Assembly: GCA_037389465.1 (NCBI GenBank)
Contig: JAZARR010000230.1
Span: 62,001-126,000, forward strand
Length of the DNA: 64,000 nt
From: Baylisascaris procyonis
Lineage: Eukaryota; Nematoda; Chromadorea; Rhabditida; Ascarididae
Direction: 5' to 3'
Part shown: piece by piece, positions 1 through 12,370 of the stretch
Numbering within the stretch: the stretch's first letter is position 1
How the letters are laid out: the number at the start of each line of letters is the position of its first letter
Made by a program: the position numbers and the translations under genes
Notes under the pieces: generated by a model
The model's database searches: none
What the model saw: only the letters and a program-made list of their open reading frames with translations
Told to the model about the DNA's origin: nothing

Positions 1-3000
1 CTTAAACCTAAGCCCTGAGTCTCAGCCTAAGCCCTAAGCGTAAGAACAAGCCTAAGCCTAAGCCTGAGCACAAGCCTAAGCCTAAGCCTCTAAGCGTTAT
101 TCTGAGCTTGTTTCTAAGCCTAAGCCTAAGCCTAAGCCTAAGGTTAAGCCTAAGCCTAAGCCTAAGCCTAAGCCTGAGCCTAAGCCCAAGCCTAGGCCTT
201 AGCCTAAGTCTAAGCCTAAGCTTAAGCCTAAGCCTAAGCCTAAGCCTCTAAGCGTTATTCTGAGCCTGTTTCTAAACCTGAGCCCAAGCCTAAGCCTAAG
301 CTTAAGCCTAAGCCTAAGCCTGATCCTAAGCCTGAGCTCGAGCCCAGGCCTAAGCTTAAGGCTAAGCCTCTAAGCGTTATTCTGAGCCCGTTTCTAAGCC
401 TAAGCCTAAGCCTAAGCATAAGCCTAAGCCTAAGCCTAAGCCTAAACCTAAGCATAAGCCTAAGCCTAAGCCTAAGCCTAAGCCTAAGCCTAAACCTGAG
501 CCTAAGGCTAAGCCTAAGCCTAAGCCTAGGCCTAAGCCTAAGCCTTAGCCTAAGCCTTAGCCTAAGCCTAAGCCTAATCCTAAGCCTAAGCCTAAGCCTA
601 AGCCTAAGCCTTAGCCTAAGCCTAAGCCTAAGCCCTAGCCCTAAGCCTAAGCATGATCCTAAGACTAAGCCTAAGCCTAAGCCTAAGCCTAATCCGAAAC
701 CTGAGTCCAAGCCTAACCCCAAGCCTAAGCTTAAGCCGAAGCCTAAGCCTGATCCTGAGCCTGAGCTCGAGCCTAGGCCAAAGCCTAAGGCTAAGCCTCT
801 AAGCGTTATTCTGACCCTGTTTCTAAGCCTAAGCCTAAGCCCTAGGCCTAAGCATTATTCTGAGCCTAAGCCTAAGCATAAGCCTGAGCCCTAAGCCTAA
901 GCCTAAGCCTAAGCCTAAGCCTAAGCCTAAGCCTAAGCCTAAGCCTAAGCCTAAGCCCTAAGCCTAAGCCTAAGCCTAAGCCTAAGCCTAGGCCTAAGCC
1001 TAAGCCTAAGCCTAAGCCTAGGCCTAAGCATTATTCTGAGCCTAAGCCTAAGCATAAGCCTGAGCCCTAAGCCTAAGCCTAAGCCTAAGCCTAAGCCTAA
1101 GCCTAAGCCTAAGCCTAAGCCTAAGCCTTAGCCTAAGCCTATGCCTAATCCTAAGCCTAAGCCTAAGCCTAAGCCTAAGCCTTAGCCTAAGCCTAAGCCT
1201 AAGCCCTAGCCCTAAGCCTAAGCATGATCCTAAGACTAAGCGTACGCCTAAGCCTAAGCCTAATCCGAAACCTGAGTCCAAGCCTAACCCCAAGCCTAAG
1301 CTTAAGCCGAAGCCTAAGCCTGATCCTAAGCCTGAGCTCGAGCCTAGGCCAAAGCCTAAGGCTAAGCCTCTAAGCGTTATTCTGACCCTGTTTCTAAGCC
1401 TAAGCCTAAGCCCTAGGCCTAAGCATTATTCTGAGCCTAAGCCTAAGCATAAGCCTGACCCTAAGCCTAAGCCTAAGCCTAAGCCTAAGCCTAAGCCTAA
1501 GCCTAAGCCCTAAGCCTAAGCCTAAGACTAAGCCTAGGCCTAAACCTAAGCCTAAGCATAAGCCTAAGCCTAAGCCTAAGCCTAGGCCTAAGCATTATTC
1601 TGAGCCTAAGCCTAAGCATAAGCCTGAGCCCTAAGCCTACGCCTAAGCCTAAGCCTAAGCCTAAGCCTAAGCCTAAGCCTAAGCCTAAGCCTAAGCCTAA
1701 GCCCTAAGCCTAAGCCTAAGCCTAAGCCTAAGCCTAAGCCTAGGCCTAAGCCTAAGCCTAAGCATAAGCCTAAGCCTAAGCCTAAGCCTAGGCCTAAGCC
1801 TAAGCCTAAGCCTAAGCCCTAAGCCTAAGCCTGTTTCTAAGCCTAAGCCTAAGCCTAAGCCTAAGCCTAAGCCTAAGCCCTAGGCCTAAGCGTTATTCTG
1901 AGCCTAAGCCTAAGCCTAAGCCTAAGCCTAAGCCTAAGCCTAAGCCTAAGCCTAAGCCTAAGCCTAAGCCTAAGCCTAAGCCCTAAGCCTAAGCCTAAGC
2001 CTAAGCCTAAGCCCCCTAAGCCTGAGCCTAATCCTTAGCCTGAGCCTAAGCGTAAGCCTAAGCCCCTAAGCCTAAGCCTAAGCCCTAGGCCTAAGCGTTA
2101 TTCTGAGCCTAAGCATAAGCCTAAGCCTAAGCCTAAGCCTAAGCCTAAGCCTAAGTCTAAGCCTAAGCCTAAGCCTAAGCCTAAGCCTAAGCCTAAGCCC
2201 TAAGCCTAAGCCTAAGCCTAAGCCTAAGCCTAAGCCCCTAAGCCTAAGCCTAAGCCTAAGCCCCTAAGCCTAAGCCTAAGCCTAAGCCTAAGCCCCTAAG
2301 CCTAAGCCTAAGCCTAAGCCTAAGCCCCTAAGCCTAAGCCTAAGCCTAAGCCTTAGCCTAAGCCTAAGCCTAAGCCTAAGCCTAATCCTAAGCCTAAGCC
2401 CTAGGCCTAAGCGCTATTCTGAGCCTAAGCCTTAGCATAAGCCTAAGCCTAAGCCTAAGCCTAGGCCTAAGCATTATTCTGAGCCTAAGCCTAAGCATAA
2501 GCCTGAGCCCTAAGCCTAAGCCTAAGCCTAAGCCTAAGCCCCCTAAGCCTAAGCCTAAGCCTAAGCCTAAGCCTAAGCCTTACCTTGAGCCTGAGCCTAA
2601 GCCTAAGCCTTAGCCTAAGCCTTAGCCTAAACCTAAGCCTAAGCGTAAGCCTAAGCCCCTAAGCCTAAGCCTAAGCCTAAGCCTAAGCCTAATCCTAAGC
2701 CTAAGCCCTAGGCCTAAGCGTTATTCTGAGCCTAAGCCCAAGCCTAGGCCTTAGCCTAAGTCTAAGCCTAAGCTTAAGCCTAAGCCTAAGCCTAAGCCTC
2801 TAAGCGTTATTCTGAGCCTGTTTCTAAACCTGAGCCCAAGCCTAAGCCTAAGCTTAAGCCTAAGCCTAAGCCTGATCCTAAGCCTGAGCTCGAGCCCAGG
2901 CCTAAGATTAAGGCTAAGCCTCTAAGCGTTATTCTGAGCCCGTTTCTAAGCCTAAGCCTAAGCCTAAGCCTAAGCATAAGCCTAAGCCTAAGCCTAAGCC

Positions 3001-5104
3001 TAAACCTAAGCATAAGCCTAAGCCTAAGCCTAAGCCTAAGCCTAAACCTGAGCCTAAGCCTAAGCCTAAGCCTAAGCCTAGGCCTAAGCCTAAGCCTTAG
3101 CCTAAGCCTTAGCCTAAGCCTAAGCCTAATCCTAAGCCTAAGCCTAAGCCTAAGCCTAAGCCTTAGCCTAAGCCTAAGCCTAAGCCCTAGCCCTAAGCCT
3201 AAGCATGATCCTAAGACTAAGCCTAAGCCTAAGCCTAAGCCTAATCCGAAACCTGAGTCCAAGCCTAACCCCAAGCCTAAGCTTAAGCCGAAGCCTAAGC
3301 CTGATCCTAAGCCTGAGCTCGAGCCTAGGCCAAAGCCTAAGGCTAAGCCTCTAAGCGTTATTCTGACCCTGTTTCTAAGCCTAAGCCTAAGCCCTAGGCC
3401 TAAGCATTATTCTGAGCCTAAGCCTAAGCATAAGCCTGAGCCCTAAGCCTAAGCCTAAGCCTAAGCCTAAGCCTAAGCCTAAGCCTAAGCCTAAGCCTAA
3501 GCCTAAGCCCTAAGCCTAAGCCTAAGCCTAAGCCTAAGCCTAGGCCTAAGCCTAAGCCTAAGCCTAAGCATAAGCCTAAGCCTAAGCCTAAGCCTAGGCC
3601 TAAGCATTATTCTGAGCCTAAGCCTAAGCATAAGCCTGAGCCCTAAGCCTAAGCCTAAGCCTAAGCCTAAGCCTAAGCCTAAGCCTAAGCCTAAGCCTAA
3701 GCCTAAGCCTAAGCCTTAGCCTAAGCCTATGCCTAATCCTAAGCCTAAGCCTAAGCCTAAGCCTAAGCCTTAGCCTAAGCCTAAGCCTAAGCCCTAGCCC
3801 TAAGCCTAAGCATGATCCTAAGACTAAGCGTAAGCCTAAGCCTAAGCCTAATCCGAAACCTGAGTCCAAGCCTAACCCCAAGCCTAAGCTTAAGCCGAAG
3901 CCTAAGCCTGATCCTAAGCCTGAGCTCGAGCCTAGGCCAAAGCCTAAGGCTAAGCCTCTAAGCGTTATTCTGACCCTGTTTCTAAGCCTAAGCCTAAGCC
4001 CTAGGCCTAAGCATTATTCTGAGCCTAAGCCTAAGCATAAGCCTGACCCTAAGCCTAAGCCTAAGCCCTAAGCCTAAGCCTAAGACTAAGCCTAGGCCTA
4101 AACCTAAGCCTAAGCATAAGCCTAAGCCTAAGCCTAAGCCTAGGCCTAAGCATTATTCTGAGCCTAAGCCTAAGCATAAGCCTGAGCCCTAAGCCTACGC
4201 CTAAGCCTAAGCCTAAGCCTAAGCCTAAGCCTAAGCCTAAGCCTAAGCCTAAGCCTAAGCCCTAAGCCTAAGCCTAAGCCTAAGCCTAAGCCTAGGCCTA
4301 AGCCTAAGCCTAAGCATAAGCCTAAGCCTAAGCCTAAGCCTAGGCCTAAGCCTAAGCCTAAGCCTAAGCCCTAAGCCTAAGCCTGTTTCTAAGCCTAAGC
4401 CTAAGCCTAAGCCTAAGCCTAAGCCTAAGCCCTAGGCCTAAGCGTTATTCTGAGCCTAAGCCTAAGCCTAAGCCTAAGCCTAAGCCTAAGCCTAAGCCTA
4501 AGCCTAAGCCCTAAGCCTAAGCCTAAGCCTAAGCCTAAGCCCCCTAAGCCTGAGCCTAATCCTTAGCCTGAGCCTAAGCGTAAGCCTAAGCCCCTAAGCC
4601 TAAGCCTAAGCCCTAGGCCTAAGCGTTATTCTGAGCCTAAGCATAAGCCTAAGCCTAAGCCTAAGCCTAAGCCTAAGTCTAAGCCTAAGCCTAAGCCTAA
4701 GCCTAAGCCTAAGCCTAAGCCCTAAGCCTAAGCCTAAGCCTAAGCCTAAGCCCCCTAAGCCTAAGCCTAAGCCTAAGCCCCTAAGCCTAAGCCTAAGCCT
4801 AAGCCTAAGCCCCCTAAGCCTAAGCCTAAGCCTAATCCTAAGCCCCCTAAGCCTAAGCCTAAGCCTAAGCCTTAGCCTAAGCCTAAGCCTAAGCCTAAGC
4901 CTAATCCTAAGCCTAATCCCTAGGCCTAAGCGTTATTCTGAGCCTAAGCCTTAGCATAAGCCTAAGCCTAAGCCTAAGCCTAGGCCTAAGCATTATTCTG
5001 AGCCTAAGCCTAAGCATAAGCCTGAGCCCTAAGCCTAAGCCTAAGCCTAAGCCTAAGCCCCCTAAGCCTAAGCCTAAGCCTAAGCCTAAGCCTTACCTTG
5101 AGCC
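1..5104. repeat. Tandem block duplication, about 2.55 kb offset
   Basis: Rare landmarks repeat at a constant spacing of 2,552 bp. The CCCAAGCCTAGGCC landmark is at 185 and 2,737. The TAAGCGTTATTCTGAGCCTG landmark is at 249 and 2,801. The order of secondary variants following each is the same, with a few small indels in the later part (for example fewer hexamers near 4,060). The outer edges cannot be set because the surrounding sequence is the same hexamer. Confidence 0.8.
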
Positions 5105-6904
5105 TGAGCCTAAGCCTAAGCCTTAGCCTAAGCCTTAGCCTAAACCTAAGCCTAAGCGTAAGCCTAAGCCCCTAAGCCTAAGCCTAAGCCTAAGCCTAAG
5201 CCTAAGCCTAATCCTAAGCCTAAGCCCTAGGCCTAAGCGTTATTCTGAGCCTAAGCCTTAGCATAAGCCTGAGCCCTAAGCCTAAGCCTGAGCCCTAAGC
5301 CTAAGCCTAAGCCTAAGCCTAAGCCTTAGCCTAAGCCTAAGCCTAAGCCTGTTTCTAAGCCTAAGCCTAAGCCTAAGCCTAAGCCCAAGCCTAAGCCTAA
5401 GCCCTAGGCCTAAGCGTTATTCTGAGCCTAAGCCTAAGCCTAAGCCTAAGCCTAAGCCCTAAGCCTAAGCCTAAGCCTAAGCCCCCTAAGCCTGAGCCTA
5501 ATCCTTAGCCTGAGCCTAAGCGTAAGCCTAGGCCCCTAAGCCTAAGCCTAAGCCTAAGCCCTAGGCCTAAGCGTTATTCTGAGCCTAAGCATAAGCCTAA
5601 GCCTAAGCCTAAGCCTAAGCCTAAGTCTAAGCCTAAGCCTAAGCCTAAGCCTAAGCCTAAACCTAGGCCTAAGCCTAAGCCTAAGCCTAAGCGTAAGCCT
5701 AAGCCTAAGCCCCTAAGCCTAATCCTAAGCCTAAGCCCTAGGCCTAAGCGTTATTCTGAGCCTAAGCCTTAGCATAAGCCTGAGCCCTAAGCCTAAGCCT
5801 GAGCCCTAAGCCTAAGCCTAAGCCTAAGCCTTAGCCAAAACCTAAGCCTAAGCCTAAGCCTCAGCCTAGGCCTAAGCCTAACCCTAAGCCTAAGCCTGAG
5901 CCTTAGCCTAAGCCTAAGCCTAAACCTAAGCCTAAGCCTAAGCCTAAGCCTTAGCCTAAGCCTAAGTCTAAGCCTAAGCCTAAGCCTAAGCCTAAGCCCC
6001 CTAAGCCTAAGCCTAAGCCTAAGCCTAAGCCCCCTAAGCCTAAGCCTTAGCCTAAGCCTAAGCCTAAGCCTAAGCCTAAGCCTAAGCCTAAGCCTAGGCC
6101 TAAGCCTAAGCCTAAGCCTAAGCGTAAGCCTAAGCCTAAGCCCCTAAGCCTAATCCTAAGCCTAAGCCCTAGGCCTAAGCGTTATTCTGAGCCTAAGCCT
6201 TAGCATAAGCCTGAGCCCTAAGCCTAAGCCTGAGCCCTAAGCCTGAGCCCTTAGCCTAAGCCTAAGCCTAAACCTAAGCCTAAGCCTAAGCCTAAGCCTA
6301 AGCCTAAACCTAAGCCTAAGCCTAAGCCTTAGCCTAAGCCTAAGCCTAAACCTAAGCCTAAGCGTAAGCCTAAGCCCCTAAGCCTAAGCCTAAGCCTAAG
6401 CCCTAGGCCTAAGCGTTATTCTGAGCCTAAGCCTTAGCATAAGCCTGAGCCCTAAGCCTAAGCCTGAGCCCTAAGCTTAAGCCTAAGCCTAAGCCTAAGC
6501 CTAAGCCTAAGCCTAAGCTTACGCCTAAGCCTAAGCCTGATCCTAAGCCTGAGCTCGAGCCCAGGCCTAAGCTTAAGGCTAAGCCTCTAAGCGTTATTCT
6601 GAGCCTGTTTCTAAGCCTAAGCCTAAGCCTAAGCCTAAACCTAAGCATAAGCCTAAGCCTAAGCCTAAGCCTAAGCCTAAACCTGAGCCTAAGGCTAAGC
6701 CTAAGCCTAAGCCTAAGCCTAGGCCTAAGCCTAAGCCTTAGCCTAAGCCTATGCCTAATCCTAAGCCTAAGCCTAAGCCTAAGCCTAAGCCTTAGCCTAA
6801 GCCTAAGCTTAAGCCCTAGCCCTAAGCCTAAGCATGATCCTAAGACTAAGCGTAAGCCTAAGCCTAAGCCTAATCCGAAACCTGAGTCCAAGCCTAACCC
6901 CAAG

Positions 6905-9900
6905 CCTAAGCTTAAGCCGAAGCCTAAGCCTGATCCTAAGCCTGAGCTCGAGCCTAGGCCAAAGCCTAAGGCTAAGCCTCTAAGCGTTATTCTGACCCTG
7001 TTTCTAAGCCTAAGCCTAAGCCCTAGGCCTAAGCATTATTCTGAGCCTAAGCCTAAGCATAAGCCTGAGCCCTAAGCCTAAGCCTAAGCCTAAGCCTAAG
7101 CCTAAGCCTAAGCCTAAGCCTAAGCCTAAGCCTAAGCCCTAAGCCTAAGCCTAAGCCTAAGCCTAGGCCTAAACCTAAGCCTAAGCCTAAGCCTAAGCCT
7201 AAGCCTAAGCCTAAGCCTTAGCCTAAGCCTAAGCCTAAGCCTAAGCCTAAGCCTTAGCCTTAGCCTAAGCGTTATTCTGAGCCTAAGCCTTAGCATAAGC
7301 CTGAGCCCTAAGCCTAAGCCTGAGCCCTAAGCCTAAGCCTAAGCCTAAGCCCAAGCCTTAGCCTAAGCCTAAGCCTAAGCCTAAGCCTAAGCCTGTTTCT
7401 AAGCCTAAGCCTAAGCCTAAGCCTAAGCCCTAGGCCTAAGCGTTATTCTGAGCCTAAGCCTAAGCCTAAGCCTAAGCCTAAGCCTAAGCCTAAGCCTAAG
7501 CCCTAAGCCTAAGCCTAATCTTAAGCCTAACCCTAAGCCCCCTAAGCCTGAGCCTAATCCTTAGCCTGAGCCTAAGCGTAAGCCTAAGCCCCTAAGCCTA
7601 AGCCTAAGCCTAAGCCCTAGGCCTAAGCGTTATTCTGAGCCTAAGCATAAGCCTAAGCCTAAGCCTAAGCCTAAGTCTAAGCCTAAGCCTAAGCCTAAGC
7701 CTAAGCCTAAGCCTAAGCCTAAGCCCTAAGCCTAATCCTAAGCCTAACCCTAAGCCTAAGCCTAAGCCCCCTAAGCCTAAGCCTAAGCCTAAGCCTAAGC
7801 CCCCTAAGCCTAAGCCTAAGCCTAAGCCTAAGCCCCCTAAGCCTAAGCCTAAGCCTAAGCCTTAGCCTAAGCCTAAGCCTAAGCCTAAGCCTAAGCCTAA
7901 GCCCCCTAGGCCTAAGCCTAAGCCTGTTTCTAAGCCTAAGCCTAAGCCTAAGCCTAAGCCCCAGGCCTAAGCGTTATTCTGAGCCTAAGCCTAAGCCTAA
8001 GCCTAAGCCTAAGCCTAAGCGTAAGCCTAAGCCTAAGCCCCTAAGCCTAATCCTAAGCCTAAGCCCTAGGCCTAAGCGTTATTCTGAGCCTAAGCCTTAG
8101 CATAAGCCTGAGCCCTAAGCCTAAGCCTGAGCTCTAAGCCTAAGCCTAAGCCTAAGCCTAAGCCTAAACCTAATCCTAAGCCTAAGCTTAAGCCTAAGCC
8201 TAAGCCTAAGCCTAAGCCTAAGCCTAAGCTTAAGCCTAAGCCTAAGCCTAAGCCTAAGCATAAGCCTAAGCCTAGGCCTAAGCCTGGGCCTAAGCCTAGG
8301 CCTAAGCCTAAGCCTAAGCCTAAGCCTAAGCCCCTAAGCCTAAGCCTAAGCCTAAGCCCCTTAAGCCTAAGCCTAAGCCTAAGCCCCTAAGCCTAAGCCT
8401 AAGCCTAAGCCTAAGCCTAAGCCTAAGCCTGAGCCTAAGCCTAAGCCTAAGCCTAACCCTAAGCCTTAGCCTTAGCCTAAGCCTAAGCCTAAGCCTAAGC
8501 CTAAGCCTAAGCCTAAGCCCTAGGCCTAAGCGTTATTCTGAGCCTAAGCCTTGGCATAAGCGTGAGCCCTAAGCCTAAGCCTGAGCCCTAAGCCTAAGCC
8601 TAAGCCTAAGCCTAAGCCTAAGCCTAAGCCTGTTTCTAACCCTAAGCCTAATCCTAAGCCTAAGCCCTAGGCCTAAGCGTTATTCTGAGCCTAAGCCTAA
8701 GCCTAAGCCTAAGCCTAAGCCTAAGCCTAAGCCTAAGCCCTAAGCCTAAGCCTAAGCCTAAGCCTAAGCCCCCTAAGCCTGAGCCTAATCCTTAGCCTCA
8801 GCCTAAGCGTAAGCCTAAGCCCCTAAGCCCAAGCCTAAGCCTAAGCCCTAGGCCTAAGCGTTATTCTGAGCCTAAGCCTAAGCCTAAGCCCCCTAAGCCT
8901 AAGCCTAAGCCTAAGCCTAAGCGTAAGCCTAAGCCTAAGCCCCTAAGCCTAAGCCTAAGCCTAAGCCTTAGCCTAAGCCTAAGCCTAAGCCTAGGCCTAA
9001 GCCTAAGCCTAAGCCTAGGCCTAAGCCTAAGCCTAAGCCTTAGCCTAAACCTAAGCCTAAGCCTAAGCCTAAGCCTAAGCCTAACCCTAAGCCTAAGCCT
9101 AAGCCTAAGCCTAAGCCCTAAGCCTAAGCCTAACCCTAAGCCTAAGCCTAAGCCCCCTAACCCTAAGCCCCCTAAGCCTAAGCTTAAGCTTAAGCCTAAG
9201 CCTGAGCCTAAGCCTAAGCCTAAGCCTAAGCCTAAGCCTAAGCCTAAGCCTAGGCCTAACCCTAAGCCTCAGCCTAGGCCTAAGCCTAACCCTAAGCCTA
9301 AGCCTGAGCCCTAAGCCTAAGCCTAAGCCTAAGCCTTAGCCTAAACCTAAGCCTAACCCTAAGCCTCAGCCTAGGCCTAAGCCTAACCCTAAGCCTAAGC
9401 CTGAGCCTAGCCTAAGCCTAAGCCTAAGCCTAAGCCTAAGCCTAAGCCTAAGCCTAAGCCTAAACCTAAGCCTAAGCCTTAGCCTAAGCCTAAGTCTAAG
9501 CCTAAGCCTAAGCCTAAGCCTAAGCCTAAGCCTAAGCCTAAGCCTTAGCCTAAGCCTAAGCCTAAACCTAAGCCTAAGCCTAAGCCTAAGCCTTAGCCTA
9601 AACCTAAGCCTAAGCCTAAACCTAAGCCTGAGCCTAAGCCTAAGCTTAAGCCGAAGCCTAAGCCTGATCCTAAGCCTGAGCTCGAGCCTAGGCCAAAGCC
9701 TAAGGCTAAGCCTCTAAGCGTTATTCTGACCCTGTTTCTAAGCCTAAGCCTAAGCCCTAGGCCTAAGCATTATTCTGAGCCTAAGCCTAAGCATAAGCCT
9801 GAGCCCTAAGCCTAAGCCTAAGCCTAAGCCTAAGCCTAAGCCTAAGCCTAAGCCTAAGCCTAAGCCTAAGCCCTAAGCCTAAGCCTAAGCCTAAGCCTAG

Positions 9901-12370
9901 GCCTAAACCTAAGCCTAAGCCTAAGCCTAAGCCTAAGCCTAAGCCTAAGCCTTAGCCTAAGCCTAAGCCTAAGCCTAAGCCTAAGCCTTAGCCTTAGCCT
10001 AAGCGTTATTCTGAGCCTAAGCCTTAGCATAAGCCTGAGCCCTAAGCCTAAGCCTGAGCCCTAAGCCTAAGCCTAAGCCTAAGCCCAAGCCTTAGCCTAA
10101 GCCTAAGCCTAAGCCTAAGCCTAAGCCTGTTTCTAAGCCTAAGCCTAAGCCTAAGCCTAAGCCCTAGGCCTAAGCGTTATTCTGAGCCTAAGCCTAAGCC
10201 TAAGCCTAAGCCTAAGCCTAAGCCTAAGCCTAAGCCCTAAGCCTAAGCCTAATCTTAAGCCTAACCCTAAGCCCCCTAAGCCTGAGCCTAATCCTTAGCC
10301 TGAGCCTAAGCGTAAGCCTAAGCCCCTAAGCCTAAGCCTAAGCCTAAGCCCTAGGCCTAAGCGTTATTCTGAGCCTAAGCATAAGCCTAAGCCTAAGCCT
10401 AAGCCTAAGTCTAAGCCTAAGCCTAAGCCTAAGCCTAAGCCTAAGCCTAAGCCTAAGCCCTAAGCCTAATCCTAAGCCTAACCCTAAGCCTAAGCCTAAG
10501 CCCCCTAAGCCTAAGCCTAAGCCTAAGCCTAAGCCCCCTAAGCCTAAGCCTAAGCCTAAGCCTAAGCCCCTAAGCCTAAGCCTAAGCCTAAGCCTTAGCC
10601 TAAGCCTAAGCCTAAGCCTAAGCCTAAGCCTAAGCCCCTAGGCCTAAGCCTAAGCCTGTTTCTAAGCCTAAGCCTAAGCCTAAGCCTAAGCCCCAGGCCT
10701 AAGCGTTATTCTGAGCCTAAGCCTAAGCCTAAGCCTAAGCCTAAGCCTAAGCGTAAGCCTAAGCCTAAGCCCCTAAGCCTAATCCTAAGCCTAAGCCCTA
10801 GGCCTAAGCGTTATTCTGAGCCTAAGCCTTAGCATAAGCCTGAGCCCTAAGCCTAAGCCTGAGCTCTAAGCCTAAGCCTAAGCCTAAGCCTAAGCCTAAA
10901 CCTAATCCTAAGCCTAAGCTTAAGCCTAAGCCTAAGCCTAAGCCTAAGCCTAAGCCTAAGCTTAAGCCTAAGCCTAAGCCTAAGCCTAAGCATAAGCCTA
11001 AGCCTAGGCCTAAGCCTGGGCCTAAGCCTAGGCCTAAGCCTAAGCCTAAGCCTAAGCCTAAGCCCCCTAAGCCTAAGCCTAAGCCTAAGCCCCTTAAGCC
11101 TAAGCCTAAGCCTAAGCCCCCTAAGCCTAAGCCTAAGCCTAAGCCTAAGCCTAAGCCTAAGCCTGAGCCTAAGCCTAAGCCTAAGCCTAACCCTAAGCCT
11201 TAGCCTTAGCCTAAGCCTAAGCCTAAGCCTAAGCCTAAGCCTAAGCCTAAGCCCTAGGCCTAAGCGTTATTCTGAGCCTAAGCCTTGGCATAAGCGTGAG
11301 CCCTAAGCCTAAGCCTGAGCCCTAAGCCTAAGCCTAAGCCTAAGCCTAAGCCTAAGCCTAAGCCTGTTTCTAACCCTAAGCCTAATCCTAAGCCTAAGCC
11401 CTAGGCCTAAGCGTTATTCTGAGCCTAAGCCTAAGCCTAAGCCTAAGCCTAAGCCTAAGCCTAAGCCTAAGCCCTAAGCCTAAGCCTAAGCCTAAGCCTA
11501 AGCCCCCTAAGCCTGAGCCTAATCCTTAGCCTCAGCCTAAGCGTAAGCCTAAGCCCCTAAGCCCAAGCCTAAGCCTAAGCCCTAGGCCTAAGCGTTATTC
11601 TGAGCCTAAGCCTAAGCCTAAGCCCCTAAGCCTAAGCCTAAGCCTAAGCCTAAGCGTAAGCCTAAGCCTAAGCCCCTAAGCCTAAGCCTAAGCCTAAGCC
11701 TTAGCCTAAGCCTAAGCCTAAGCCTAGGCCTAAGCCTAAGCCTAAGCCTAGGCCTAAGCCTAAGCCTAAGCCTTAGCCTAAACCTAAGCCTAAGCCTAAG
11801 CCTAAGCCTAAGCCTAACCCTAAGCCTAAGCCTAAGCCTAAGCCTAAGCCCTAAGCCTAAGCCTAACCCTAAGCCTAAGCCTAAGCCCCCTAACCCTAAG
11901 CCCCTAAGCCTAAGCTTAAGCTTAAGCCTAAGCCTGAGCCTAAGCCTAAGCCTAAGCCTAAGCCTAAGCCTAAGCCTAAGCCTAGGCCTAACCCTAAGCC
12001 TCAGCCTAGGCCTAAGCCTAACCCTAAGCCTAAGCCTGAGCCCTAAGCCTAAGCCTAAGCCTAAGCCTTAGCCTAAACCTAAGCCTAACCCTAAGCCTCA
12101 GCCTAGGCCTAAGCCTAACCCTAAGCCTAAGCCTGAGCCTAGCCTAAGCCTAAGCCTAAGCCTAAGCCTAAGCCTAAGCCTAAGCCTAAGCCTAAACCTA
12201 AGCCTAAGCCTTAGCCTAAGCCTAAGTCTAAGCCTAAGCCTAAGCCTAAGCCTAAGCCTAAGCCTAAGCCTAAGCCTTAGCCTAAGCCTAAGCCTAAACC
12301 TAAGCCTAAGCCTAAGCCTAAGCCTTAGCCTAAACCTAAGCCTAAGCCTAAACCTAAGCCTGAGCCTAAG
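6905..12370. repeat. Tandem block duplication, about 2.73 kb offset
   Basis: The landmark CTTAAGCCGA is at 6,911 and 9,645 (offset 2,734). The following landmarks recur in the same order, including the GCCTGGGCC variant near 8,285 and 11,010, the TTGGCATAAGCG variant, and paired CCTCAGCCTAGGCC variants. The copies differ mainly in C-run length (CCCC against CCCCC), which suggests a recent duplication. Confidence 0.8.
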